DNA from: Scatophagus argus
Lineage: Eukaryota; Chordata; Actinopteri; Scatophagidae
Direction of reading: 5' to 3'
Length of the DNA: 64,000 nucleotides
Assembly: GCF_020382885.2 (NCBI RefSeq)
Contig: NC_058506.1
Location: 13,432,318-13,496,317, forward strand
The position numbers were made by a program, and so were the translations under genes. The notes beneath the pieces are model-generated. The model ran no database searches, was not told the DNA's origin, and saw only the letters and a program-made list of their open reading frames with translations. The stretch's first letter is position 1; each line of letters opens with the position of its first letter. Positions 24,505 through 35,114 of the stretch are shown here, piece by piece.

Positions 24505-24943
24505 TTCACATGGTGCACAGGAGTCTTCTCCAGCCATTCACACCATCCAATATTAGTGTGAAGCAGATATAGGACATTTCGATTCTGTGAAGCTGGCCTT
24601 TTCTAGCCACTATGTTTTGAATTCTTTGGCAAAAACTGCACATTTTTTTTTATGTTTATTCAGAGTGAGTTATTTAAAGAACCAAATTTAGAGGTACTTA
24701 TGAAAAGATTTTTTTTTAAATACTGTAACTATTAAGTCCAACTTCAAGTTTGTCATTGTAGCCATAAAAATTCATTGGAATAAATCCAAAGGGGCAGAGA
24801 TTTTTATTTACCTATTATCTCTACTTAACATAACTCTCTAGAAAACTATGCATTCAAACATAAAACTAACTGAATGTTCAGCACTTAGTAAACTGAGTAA
24901 CGATTGTAGTCAGTAATATGGATTGAAATGGGCTTGTCTGATG

Positions 24944-24984
24944 ATCAGGGGATGCCACAGGGGAATGGAGATAGATCATATATG
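24944..24984 (+). promoter_or_regulatory. Candidate promoter of OR gene B
   Basis: ATCAGGGGAT (24944-24953) and CACAGGGGAATGG just after it are O/E-like. CATATATGA lies about 25 bp further. The same block is repeated almost exactly at 26589-26630 before gene C, but not before gene A. The ATG is about 170 bp downstream. Confidence 0.35.
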
Positions 24985-25112
24985 ACACAAACACAAACAG
25001 CTTACGCTCATCAGAGCTCCATCATCAGATCTCTCAGCGAGAGACAAGGACCTCTGGACGGGGACAATGAACTTTGTGCTTCAGACAGTAAAAGCTTGAC
25101 GAAAACCTTACA

Positions 25113-26096
25113 ATGGACTTTTTCAACTCTGCTCTTGGGAGAAACATCACTTTTGTGCGTCCTGCATATTTCATAATAAGTGGACTTTCTGGTATACCTC
25201 ATATCAAGTTTTACTATGTCTTTCTCTTCTTTGTTTATATTGTTTCAGTGCTGGGGAACACAGTTGTGATGGCAGTAATATACCTGGATCATAATCTGAG
25301 GACTCCAAAATATATTGCAGTTTTTAACTTAGCGTTTGTGGACCTGTTTGGTAACTCTGCTTTGGTGCCGAAGCTTCTTGACATTTTTTTGTTCAACCAT
25401 AGCCACATCCCTTACAACGACTGCCTGACATTTCTTTTTTTCTGCTACACCTGCCTCTCAATGCAGGCTCTTAATCTGGTTGCACTCTCCTATGACAGAC
25501 TGATTGCTATCTCCTTCCCACTACATTATCAAGTGAGGGTGACCAACAGATCCATGCTATCTTTGATTGCATATTTCTGGCTCTTTGTCATTACTATTAA
25601 TCTTATTGCAGTTGGCCTTCTTACGAGACTTTCCTTCTGTAACTCTGTGGTTATTAACAGCTATTTCTGTGACCACGGCCAGATTTTCCGGCTGGCTTGC
25701 AATGATTATACACCCAGCTTTATTACTAGCATTTTGTTTCCACTTATTATTCTTTGGCTTCCACTGATATTTATCTCGTTTAGTTATCTATATATTGGTT
25801 ATGCACTGTCTAAAGTGGCCACGGTTCAGGAAAGAATGAAGGCCTTAAAAACCTGCACATCTCATCTGTCATTAGTGGCAATATATTTCCTCCCCATATT
25901 AATCACATTTACCATGGGGGCAAGTATTCATCCACATGCCAGGATCATAAACTTGTCTCTGACCTCTGTCTTTCCTCCCATGTTGAACCCAATCATTTAT
26001 GTTCTGCAGACACAAGAAATCAAAGAATCTGTTAAAAAGCTGTTTAAAATCAGAGTGCAAACCAAAATCACCGTTAGAAAAGTAACCATAATGTGA
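25113..26096 (+). CDS. Olfactory receptor (class A GPCR), + array gene B
   Basis: Intronless frame of 327 residues with full OR architecture: NIT sequon 11-13, LGN in TM1, LRTPKY at 62-67, SYDRLIAIS after TM3, SYFCDHGQ in EL2, KALKTCTSHL before TM6 and NPIIY in TM7. The start MDFFNSALG is shared with the flanking ORs. Upstream DNA, extracellular loop 1 (HIPYND) and the tail (VRKVTIM) resemble gene C. Much of the TM4-TM7 part is nearly identical to gene A, including GASIHPHARIINLS and KIRVQTKI. The protein therefore looks like a gene-conversion mosaic. The TM5 entry (DYTPSFITSILFPL) matches neither neighbour. Expected role: odorant receptor in olfactory neurons. Confidence 0.93.
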   Translation: MDFFNSALGRNITFVRPAYFIISGLSGIPHIKFYYVFLFFVYIVSVLGNTVVMAVIYLDHNLRTPKYIAVFNLAFVDLFGNSALVPKLLDIFLFNHSHIPYNDCLTFLFFCYTCLSMQALNLVALSYDRLIAISFPLHYQVRVTNRSMLSLIAYFWLFVITINLIAVGLLTRLSFCNSVVINSYFCDHGQIFRLACNDYTPSFITSILFPLIILWLPLIFISFSYLYIGYALSKVATVQERMKALKTCTSHLSLVAIYFLPILITFTMGASIHPHARIINLSLTSVFPPMLNPIIYVLQTQEIKESVKKLFKIRVQTKITVRKVTIM

Positions 26097-26588
26097 GCAA
26101 TTGTTAATGCTGTTAGGCTTCAGTTTATGGCTTCATTTAGAATATTCTGAAAGAAACACCATTTTATTTTGTAACTTCATACAAATGTCTGAGAATGGGT
26201 ATTATTAATCACATTAGAGAGTTTAAAGAACAATTACCAGTTAAAACAAGTTAAAACAATTTTTAAAAATAGAACAATAGAGTAATGTGTAACATACAAT
26301 CCTCTCTTACAGTGTGTGAACTGACACATAATATTATTAAAGTTTCTGCATGTGTGAGAACTGCAAAAATAAATAGTTTAGATCAGAAAATTTATGTTCA
26401 TGCATATGACAGCTTTAAGGAGTGCACAGACTACTGTGTATGTGTATGTTTCCTTTGTATACATTTTTATATCCTTAAATACAATATTAAATCTGAAAAA
26501 AATGTTAAAGATACTCTATGAATCAACACTTAGTAAACTGAGTAATGATTACAGTCAGAAAGATAGACTGAAATGGGTTTGTCTGATG

Positions 26589-26630
26589 ATCAGGGGATGC
26601 CACAGGGGAATGGAGATAGATCATATATGA
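26589..26630 (+). promoter_or_regulatory. Candidate promoter of OR gene C
   Basis: Duplicate of the block before gene B: ATCAGGGGAT (26589-26598), CACAGGGGAATGG, then TCATATATGA (26621-26630). The ATG follows about 185 bp later. In genes A, B and C a pyrimidine-rich CTTCAG lies exactly 29 bp before the ATG and could be a splice acceptor, but no matching donor was found. Confidence 0.35.
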
Positions 26631-26813
26631 CACAAACAGCAAAGAAGACTGCAAAACAGCTTACGCTCATCAGAGCTTCACCATCAGATCTCTCAGCGAG
26701 AGACAAGGACCCCCCCTCTGTCTATGTGACAGAACACAGTACTGACTCGCAGTATTGTCTCTCCACAATGAACTTTGTGCTTCAGACAGTAAAAGCTTGA
26801 AGAAAACCTTACA

Positions 26814-27791
26814 ATGGACTTTTTCAACTCTGCTCTTGGGAGAAACATCACTTTTGTGCGTCCTGCATATTTCATAATAAGTGGACTTCTTGGCATACCT
26901 CATATCAAGTTTTACTATGTCTTTCTCTTCTTTGTTTATATTGTTTCAGTGCTGGGGAACACAGTTGTGATGGCAGTAATATACCTGGATCATAATCTGA
27001 GGACTCCAAAATATATTGCAGTTTTTAACTTAGCGTTTGTGGACCTGTTTGGTAACTCTGCTTTGGTGCCGAAGCTTCTTGACATTTTTTTGTTCAACCA
27101 CAGCTACATCCCTTACAACGACTGCCTGACATTTCTTTTTTTCTGCTACACCTGCCTCTCAATGCAGGCTCTTAATCTGGTTGCACTCTCCTATGACAGA
27201 CTGATAGCTATCATCTTCCCATTACATTATCAAGTGAGGGTGACCCATAGGTTCATGTTTTCTATGATTGCTTCTTTCTGGCTCTTTATTATAATTGCTG
27301 TACTTATTGCGGTTGGCCTTTTGACAAGACTTTCCTTCTGTAACTCTGTGGTTATTAACAGCTATTTCTGTGACCATGGCCAGATATACCGGCTGGCTTG
27401 TAATGACCATTTCCCTAATTATGCTGTTAGTTGTCTGTACCCGGTTCTTATCTTTTGGCTTCCACTTGCGTTTATCTTGTTGAGTTATCTATACATTGGC
27501 TTTACTTTGGCCAAAGTAGCCACGGTTCAACAAGGACTCAAGGCCTTTAAAACCTGTATAGGTCATCTGTCATTAGTGGCAATCTATTTTATCCCATTGT
27601 TAATCACATTTACACTGATGGAAAATATACATCCAAATGCCAGGATCATAAACCTGTCTCTGACCTCTGTCTTTCCTCCCATGTTGAATCCAATCATTTA
27701 TGTTCTACAGACAAAAGAAATCAAAGAATCTGTGAAAAGGTTATTGAAAGTTAGTGGAAAATGCAGTGTGAGAAAATTAACCACAATGTAA
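26814..27791 (+). CDS. Olfactory receptor (class A GPCR), + array gene C
   Basis: Intronless frame of 325 residues with intact OR landmarks: NIT sequon, LGN in TM1, LRTPKY, SYDRLIAIIFPLHY after TM3, SYFCDHGQIYRLACND in EL2, KAFKTCIGHL before TM6 and NPIIYVLQTKEIK in TM7. The first half is almost identical to gene B. From TM4 on it diverges strongly (IASFWLFIIIAVLIAVG; TM5 PNYAVSCLYPVLIFWLPL), then shares the TM7 block again. No stop codon or frame shift was seen, so it is probably functional. It belongs to the same recent tandem expansion as genes A and B. Confidence 0.93.
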   Translation: MDFFNSALGRNITFVRPAYFIISGLLGIPHIKFYYVFLFFVYIVSVLGNTVVMAVIYLDHNLRTPKYIAVFNLAFVDLFGNSALVPKLLDIFLFNHSYIPYNDCLTFLFFCYTCLSMQALNLVALSYDRLIAIIFPLHYQVRVTHRFMFSMIASFWLFIIIAVLIAVGLLTRLSFCNSVVINSYFCDHGQIYRLACNDHFPNYAVSCLYPVLIFWLPLAFILLSYLYIGFTLAKVATVQQGLKAFKTCIGHLSLVAIYFIPLLITFTLMENIHPNARIINLSLTSVFPPMLNPIIYVLQTKEIKESVKRLLKVSGKCSVRKLTTM

Positions 27792-28499
27792 CAGTTTTTC
27801 TATGCTATGCGTCTTTTGGCTTGCTTTATCAACAGTAAATTTGCCATTGTAATTATTTCGTTGTCATCACAAAATTTGAGTATGAATTAATTAGATAACA
27901 ATTACATTGTCAGGATAATTCTGTAAATCAAGCAGATATTTTGTAAGTCTTCAAATCAAAACAGTCCTCTTCTAAAAATAACACCAACACTAAATAACAC
28001 TGACTCTCCTCTTACAGTTTATGAGTCCACTAAGATCAGACTGTAGTGTCTGGCTGTGTGATAAAAGCTCTCGAAGAAGAAGAACAGATTTAAAATAAAA
28101 CAACCTATTGTGTTTTCATAACAATATTTAAAGAAATACAGTAGATCTAATTAGATTTTTTTTTTTATTTGTTTGGTTGATAATCCAAAAACTGATCCTT
28201 GTGCTCAATGAAGTTTGTAAAAGTAGTAGAAGAAGAATGATGAAAGAATGTGTAAATATTTATTTTATATATTATATATTTATTTTTGTCTTCATATGCT
28301 GGTAATCCCTAATTAGCAAGCTGTACCTTCTTGGAGTATCCTAGCTATTCTATTCATTTTCAGTGGTGGAAAAAAAAAAGCAAATAAAGAAGCTGAATTT
28401 TGTTTCCAAAGTCAGTGATGAATTTGTTATCATTACATGTTTTATTGTTTCTCTGCTCTCGTATTACTAAGCTCCCCTCCTGTGAAAACTTCTTATGGT

Positions 28500-28632
28500 T
28501 TCAGTCTGGGAGGCAAACACCTGCTCCATGTTTAAATGTAGGCTTAAAATGTTCTTTTTTTGATAAAGCTTATAGTTAGGGCTGGGCTAGGGTTGCCCCT
28601 AGTTATGCTGTTAAAGGCTTAGACTACTGACA
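28500..28632 (+). repeat. Unclassified dispersed repeat fragment
   Basis: The stretch TTTTTTGATAAAGCTTATAG, then TTAGGGCTGG and GTTATGCTGTTAAAGGC, is one I recall as a common dispersed sequence in fish genomes. Its family is not known to me. It abuts the OR fragment that follows and may mark the rearrangement that removed that gene's 5' part. Confidence 0.35.
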
Positions 28633-28633
28633 A

Positions 28634-28880
28634 AGAAAGAGTGAAAGCCTTTTAAACCTGCACTGGTCACCTTTCATTAGTGGCAGTGAATGTCATATTT
28701 GTCTATTTCTTTGGGGCAACGATACATCCAAATGCCGGGATCATAGTTTTGTCTCTGACCACTGTCATCCCTCCTACGCTGAACCCAGTCTTTTATGTTC
28801 TGCACACACAAGAAATCAGAGAGTCTTTGAAAAAGTTGTTGAAAATCAGAGGGCAATCCAAATTTGCAAGAAAAACCTAA
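28634..28880 (+). pseudogene. Olfactory receptor 3' fragment (TM6-TM7 only)
   Basis: Encodes only the end of an OR of the same lineage as genes A-C: TCTGHLSLVAV (TM6 entry), ATIHPNAGIIVLSLTTV, then LNPVFYVLHTQEIRESLKKL and a stop at 28878-28880. Everything before TM6 is missing, and the join at the KAF-TC position is out of frame. It marks a fifth ancestral copy in the + array. Confidence 0.88.
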
Positions 28881-29164
28881 TGCACATTTAGTCTTTAACT
28901 TCAGTAATGTTGAAATAGACTTAGTTATCAACATTAAATTTCATCATTATTAAATTTTTCATCAGCATACCACACAAACAGAAGTAGTACGATTTCAGTT
29001 CTTCTGTCTTCGTTGTACTTTTGTTTAGTTGTTATTGTATGCATGAGTTATATTAATGATTACTTCTTTTAAACAACAATTGCAAGTGAATTAATTACCT
29101 ATTCTACAAATACACAATAAACATGTTTTTTTATGTATAATCCCATAGAGAAGACATGACTGCC

Positions 29165-29335
29165 TGCTTGTGCATTTGACCCATCCTTAGTTGAACACAC
29201 ACATGCAACACTCGGCAAATTACATGCAGTGAAACACACACAGGAGCAGTGGGCAGCATCAAGTGCCCGGGGGGGGCAGGCATATTGGGGGGTTAAGTGC
29301 CTTGCTCAAGGTGGAGGGAGCAGCCTTCGGGCTCA
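29165..29335 (-). mobile_element. Partial SINE, reversed (same family as the 11.5 kb copy)
   Basis: On the minus strand this reads through the SINE body shared with the copy at 11.5 kb (AAACACACACAGGAGCAGTG on the plus strand is the reverse of the CACTGCTCCTGTGTGTTT word there). The tRNA-like head is missing. It keeps a middle segment (CTTGAGCAAGGCACTTAA in its own orientation) that the 11.5 kb copy lacks. Confidence 0.75.
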
Positions 29336-29424
29336 CTACCTGGAGGGAGAAGCGCTGGGGTCTGGTGTGCTGACCCGTGGCATCACAGACTGGTCCTAGT
29401 AACCTCTCTGGTGGAGAACGAACC

Positions 29425-31150
29425 TCCTGGTGCAGGAGGTAGAGCAGTACCAGCTTGATATAGTTGCCCAGGATGCAAGGCATAGGGTGGGTGTGGGGAT
29501 GCAGATAAGCCCCCAAATGAGCACACCAAACAGCAGCTGAGAGTATCTGGCCTTCTTGGGGGTGTCTGTCTGGTGTCCTGGAAAGGATTTTACACAGGAA
29601 TTCTACTTTCTAGTTCTACTGTAGGGCTTAAGCGCTCAAATGGACAATGACAGAGTCATTGGGAGGAACAGTCTACCTGATCCGAACTGGAGTGGTTATG
29701 TTGTTATATTGTTTGTTCTTGTCATGCACTGGCCATAACGAACACTATGTTTGGGCTAAAGGTGGCCCACTAGTGTCCTTGGTAGCAGACCACCTTAGGC
29801 CAAGAACTGGGAATGTCTGGCAAAGGCCCCTGTGCATCAGGTTTTCAGCTCCCACCTTGGTAAGAATTTCACACACATCCTGGTGGAAGTTGGACACATG
29901 AAATCTGAGTGGGCCATGTTTAAAGCCTCCATTGTTCAAGTGACTGGTGCATGTCGTGGTGGCAACTGAGGAACCCACTAGTGAACACTAATAGTTAGGG
30001 AAGTCATCAAGCTGAAGAAGGAAGTCCTAGGGGCTTGGCTGGTCCAGGGCTATCCTGATGCAGCAAGCAGGTACCAGAAAGCCAAAATCGCTACAGCTTC
30101 AGTAGTTGCTGAGGCAAAAACCAGGGTGTGGGAGGCTATGAAGAAGGACTTTTGATTGGCCTCAAGGAAGTTTTAACAAACCATCTGCAGGACTATGGGG
30201 GCATTGGAGCCTATGTTGTGAGCCATCTGATCCTATAAAACCAAAGTGAGAGTAGTAGTAGTTCTGGCACAAAGTGATTCACATTATCAACGGGGTTGGA
30301 CTTCATCAAGGCTGACTCTTGTCTCCAATCCTGTCTATGATATTCATGGACAGGATCTCAAGGTACAGCCAGGATGAGGAGTGTGTCTGTTTCAAGAGGA
30401 TTTCTCCTCTGGTTTGCAAATGACATGGTTCTATAGGCCTCATTAGTCTGTGACCTTCAGCGTGCATTGGAGTGGTTTGCAGTCAAGTGTGAAGAGGCAG
30501 GGATGAGGCCAGAAATAGGTAAAATGCCACCTGCAGAGAGGGGGCGGTTGCAACCCAAAGTGAAGGAGTTTCAGTACCTCAGTGTCTTGTTCATGACTGA
30601 CAGGAAGATGGAGCATGAGATGTTCAGATGGTTTGATGCCGCATCAAAAGTAATGTTGGTGTGGTGCCTCACTCCCGATTTACCAGTCAGTCTGTGCTCC
30701 AACCCTCATCTATGTTCATGAGCTATGGGTAGTAATCAAAAGACTGAAATCTCAGATACAAATGGCTGAAATGAGCTTCCTCCGTGGTTGACTGGGCTCA
30801 GCCTTAAGAGATAGGGTGAGGAACTTGGACATCCCATGTGAGCTCGGAGTAGAGCCAATGTGTCTTCACATCATAACTGGCCAGCTGAGGTATTTTGGAA
30901 ATCTGATAAGGATACCTCTTGGATGCCTCCCTTTGGAGGTTTTCCAGGTATGCCCAACTGGTAGGAGACCCCAAGATAGACCCAGAACTTACTTATATAT
31001 CCCATGTGGCCAAGGAGCAACTTGGGAAATCCCATGAGGGACTGGAAAACGCTGTGAAGGAAAGGGAACAAAAGCTTGGAATTCTCTGCTTATCCTGCTT
31101 CCACTGCGACCTGACTCTGCATAAACAATTGAAGACAGATGGAATTTAAG
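29425..31150 (+). mobile_element. LINE, Rex3/RTE-like, decayed and internally deleted
   Basis: The sequence follows the order of a common fish non-LTR element. Traces of the endonuclease region come first (GTAGAGCAGTACCAGCTTGA, GCACACCAAACAGCAG). A linker follows, with AAGAAGGAAGTCCTAGGGGC. Then comes the reverse transcriptase region (MDRISRYSQDE near 30.35 kb; DLQRALEWFAVKCEEAGMR near 30.45-30.50 kb). A 3' portion (GGCTGGGCTC-like near 30.79 kb; LGCLPLEVFQVCPTGRRP) ends in a GACAGATGGA tail. Frames are broken many times, and the 1.7 kb length is well short of a full element. I recall the Rex3 (RTE clade) family from the reverse transcriptase region; the name is tentative. It split the + OR array between the 28.6 kb fragment and gene D. 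Confidence 0.85.
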
Positions 31151-31585
31151 TTTGCAAACATAATAATTTTGACCCAGGGATTAGAACTGGGATCGAGTGA
31201 AAAATAACTTGTTATATTTTATTGTATAAGATACATATTGTATCAACATTTTAGAACAACTTAAATCAACTTTTTGCAATTGTTCCTGTAGAATGACGTG
31301 TTTTGTGATCACCATATCTCCTGTGGAGGAGGTGATTTTGGTGGCCTGGAATATGAGCTGAAATAAGAAGATAGTTGCAATGTGTGCTGCAATCTGTGGT
31401 ATACTATTGAAGCTATTACTGTATGGAACTGTGCTCCTAAAAAGCACAAAACACTCATGATGATGACAACTGACTGCATCAGGAGACTATGAAACAGTTC
31501 CACACTAAAGTATGCCAATGTATAATTCATGAGCACGTGCTACAGCCACCTGACTTCTTACTGTCTCCCAGTTACAGAGGAAAAG

Positions 31586-31591
31586 TATAAA
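31586..31591 (+). promoter_or_regulatory. TATA box of OR gene D
   Basis: TATAAA, 162 bp before the preferred ATG at 31748. A pyrimidine-rich tract ending GTAAG just before GAAACAG (about 31730) could be a splice acceptor, which would make part of the interval a 5'-UTR intron. That is uncertain. Confidence 0.4.
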
Positions 31592-31747
31592 TGACTGATG
31601 CCTCACAGTGCAGTTCATTTGAATTACACACTTGAATGTGAGATGAGTTTGATTTCATTAACTTTTATCCAACAATTAAAATATGTTCTCTTTCATTATA
31701 CATTCTGCTATTTTCTCTTTTTGAATGTAAGGAAACAGATATTTGTC

Positions 31748-32725
31748 ATGGGCCTAGAGGAGAAAGCTGCTGCCATGTTTAACGCCACATTTGTTCGTCC
31801 AGCAAAATTCTACATGAGTGGGTTTACCAACGTCCCTAATGCTAAGTATTACTATGTGTTCCTATGCTTTGTTTATATCGTGACTGTTCTTGGGAATGGC
31901 CTCCTTCTCACAGTTATTTACCTGGTCAAGACTCTTCATACTCCTAAATACATGATTGTGTTTAACCTGGCTCTCACAGATTTGTGTGGGAGCACTGCTC
32001 TTATCCCAAAACTGTTAGACGCATTTTTGTTCAACAGGAGATACATTGGCTACGAGGCTTGCTTAAGTTACATGTTCTTTGTTTTTTTCTTTGGAGGTAT
32101 TCAGTCATGGACACTTGTTACAATGTCATATGACAGATTTATAGCAATTTGCTTCCCTTTAAAATATCACAGTATTGTGACAAAACCAGCAATTGCAGCA
32201 ATGCTGCTGTTCACATGGTTTTTTTTGATGAGTCTAGTAGCATATATTGTTTCCCTTATTGATCGCCTCTCCTTCTGTGGCTCTTTGGTGATATACAGCT
32301 TTTTCTGTGATCATGCCCCTGTATATCGCCTGGCCTGTAATGACACGTCTTTAAACAACATAATGGCATATGTTGTTTTTATTGCAGTCCTCTGTGTTCC
32401 TCTTATATTGATAGCACTGACATATGCCTGCATTTCCATAGCACTGAGCAGGATCGCATCAGGAAAGAAACGACTCAAAGCACTGAAAACTTGTACTTCT
32501 CATCTGATTCTTGTGGCTATTTTCTTTCTACCAATTATAGGAACCAATATAGCAGCAGTGTCCTCCTACATCCACCCCAATGCCAGGATCATAAATTCCT
32601 CTTTGACACAAACCTTACCAGCTTTACTCAATCCTATTATATATTCTTTAAAGACAGACGAAGTGCTTAACTCTATCAGGAAGCTTCTCAGAAGACACAG
32701 AATTAGCGACCCAACCACAAAATAA
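31748..32725 (+). CDS. Olfactory receptor (class A GPCR), + array gene D
   Basis: 325 residues from the ATG at 31748. The frame stays open upstream to an ATG at 31598, but those 50 extra residues are not OR-like and follow the TATA box too closely, so the start MGLEEKAAAMFNATF is preferred. OR marks: sequon NAT at 12-14, GN at 49-50, LHTPKY at 63-68, MSYDRFIAICFPL at 126-138, SFFCDHAPVYRLACND in EL2, KALKTCTSHL at 244-253 and NPIIYSLKT at 295-303. AATAAA at 32775-32780 gives a short 3' UTR. It shares FVRP..F..SG and PKY.IVFNLA-type signatures with genes A-C but is clearly older and more divergent. Probably a functional odorant receptor. Confidence 0.93.
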   Translation: MGLEEKAAAMFNATFVRPAKFYMSGFTNVPNAKYYYVFLCFVYIVTVLGNGLLLTVIYLVKTLHTPKYMIVFNLALTDLCGSTALIPKLLDAFLFNRRYIGYEACLSYMFFVFFFGGIQSWTLVTMSYDRFIAICFPLKYHSIVTKPAIAAMLLFTWFFLMSLVAYIVSLIDRLSFCGSLVIYSFFCDHAPVYRLACNDTSLNNIMAYVVFIAVLCVPLILIALTYACISIALSRIASGKKRLKALKTCTSHLILVAIFFLPIIGTNIAAVSSYIHPNARIINSSLTQTLPALLNPIIYSLKTDEVLNSIRKLLRRHRISDPTTK

Positions 32726-32774
32726 TGAACCACGAACTACATCACTGCTGTATTGACACAATCAGGAGTGTTAC

Positions 32775-32780
32775 AATAAA
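32775..32780 (+). terminator. Poly(A) signal of OR gene D
   Basis: AATAAA 50 bp after the gene D stop codon. Confidence 0.55.
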
Positions 32781-34959
32781 GCCATTTTTTTCTACTTCTG
32801 TTTTTACTAACTTCTTACTCATACGCTCTATAATTTTCTTTGTAGAAAAGTTTATCATATGGTTTGTAATTTACTTTACATTGCCTATAACAAGACCAGA
32901 TAAAATAGTTATGTATTATTTGCAATATGTGATCTTTCTTCCAAATATCAAATCAGGGAGCATTTTACTTTTCTTTACTGTGCAAAGTTATTGTGTGGCA
33001 TAAAGATGCAATACAGAATTTTGTTTACATCTGTGAAAATTTTGTAGGAAATGATTTCTTGATATTATACTATACACCGCTTTTCATTTTCAAAGCAAAA
33101 ATGCCAAATGTAGTCATGTTTTTAGTTTCAGAGTATCTTGATGTTTTCTTTTGCTATATATGTTAACAAACTGAATGTGTTTTTTGACTGCTGGATGAAC
33201 AAACCAAAAAACCTAGCATGCATCTCTATAGGCAGTTGTATATTGTAATTTTCAATATTTTTTTGTTTAGCAGGACATTTAATCATTCATTATAGCATTT
33301 TATAGGTTATTGTAACTGAGTGTGCATGTCAGTGCTCATTAAGTATTGCGTCTTGAATAACAGTAAATAGTTTAATAAACCATTCAATGTTTGTAGTATT
33401 TAATAATATTAATACTCGAATATGCCTGCTGATCTCACCAGACATTACTGTTAACTGTCAAGACAATAAATAGCATCATATATATAACCTTTGGTTAAAC
33501 TACTTTACATGAAAAAATATGAGATTTTCAATCACATCACTTTTGTCATCACATCATCGTTAAATCGTATCAGATAAATCTATCTATCAGATAGATACCT
33601 ACTTCGCCTACTACAAGACAGTACAAACATACAGATATTAAGCAATTTTAATTAGCCCATTCTATTGAATATGTTTCTGTATTGTACTGCTCTGATTTTG
33701 TGGCACTTTAATTTCCCTGCATGCACATCAGTTTTTCTTATCATACTTTTGCCTTTTGATCATACCTGTAGTTACTGAGTCAAGTCATTGCTAATATTGC
33801 TCTGTGGATACTGTTCTGGGACTTTACACTTTTATCTTACGCTCACTTCTATTAAAATACATGCAGAACATTAGCAAAAGTAACCACATGTCCCCACCTT
33901 GCCCCCCATGTTTTCCAAAGTGTAAGACTAGTAAAATTAAGACTGATAAGTTGATGTAAATATTCCTGTCAAAGAGAGGATGAAACATGCGGGAGCCACA
34001 GTTCTGGTTGGCTTGCACCACCCAGTGGTTTGTTCCCGTGTCTTGCTGTTGTTGTGCATTTCAGTTTAATGAACAGTATAAACAGAGGCGGGATGGCTTG
34101 TTGTGCATGTCATTATTTTAGCATTTGTGCTGGGTGCCAAATGACATTCACAAGTGAGCATGTACTTTTGAACAGAGTCAACATTTATTTTGACATTAGA
34201 GATAAACAGTAAATCCTCAGACTGGAGGATTTTAGTCACCAGGCACTAGGTATATGCCTAACAAAAAAACAAAACAGCAAATAAGAAACTGAAAATCCCA
34301 TATCTCCAAGAGTGGAATATAAGTGGTTTCATGGTGCAGCTTCAAATGTGGTTTTACACATGGAACATTTGGCATCATTCTGCCATGTGCAACTTAACAT
34401 GGGGCATCACACGTGGAGATGTTTAGCATTTCTAATGATTATATTGTTAGTAATGGCTGTTACAGTTCTATAATAATATATAAATTCTATAAATAATTGT
34501 TACTGTTCTATAATAATATAACAGCAACTAAGCAATTCAGTGTCAGTTGTATCAAATGAGTCACTATATCTAACTTCTGGGTTTATTGGAGTAATTACTG
34601 AGAATGGGATTCATGTTTCCCACCTTATACTTCCTCAACTGTGCCTTTGTATCCTCTCGGGTGAATTATTTTCATCAAATGGGCCAGAAGTTTTCATTAT
34701 AGTCAAAATTTGGGCTTTTCATACCAACACTATCAGTTATCATATTGTTTCATGTAGGACATATTTGCACAGAAGACAAAAACAACTATGTAAAATAAGT
34801 GTATTAATTGTACTGTAAAGGAATAAAGTGATGGACTGTCCCAAAACATCTAGAAATGAAGAAAATTAATGAGTGAAGCCTACTGTTCAATGTTTATGTT
34901 CCTGCAAATGAGGAAAACTGAGCGTCATTCTCGGCACGGTTTGCACGGTACGAATAAAT

Positions 34960-34973
34960 CCACTAGAGGGCAG
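34960..34973 (+). promoter_or_regulatory. CTCF-like core motif, perfect match
   Basis: CCACTAGAGGGCAG fits the CTCF core CCASYAGRKGGCRS at every position. It sits in the gene-free strip between the two converging OR arrays. A 16-bp stretch (34955-34970) is repeated exactly at 40687-40702, so both may derive from one ancestral site or repeat. Binding is not shown. Confidence 0.5.
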
Positions 34974-35114
34974 ACACTCATCATAATACCATTATGTCTG
35001 TGTCATCCATTATGGACAGCTTCAAGTACTGAAGTGTACTACAGTGTAATGTATTGTTTAACATCATCTTAATTTGAAACAGGATGAATAACCATTATCA
35101 CTTTTTACAAGGTC

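Noticed and set aside
26261-26530. Overlapping 78-codon frames between OR genes B and C
   Set aside because: No similarity to ORs or other families; AT-rich spacer.
31598-31747. Fifty extra in-frame codons before OR gene D
   Set aside because: They begin only 7 bp after the TATA box and are not OR-like; the ATG at 31748 fits the family start.
33575-33600. ATCT/AGAT repeat with inverted symmetry
   Set aside because: Short imperfect tetranucleotide run; nothing CRISPR-like or element-like around it.
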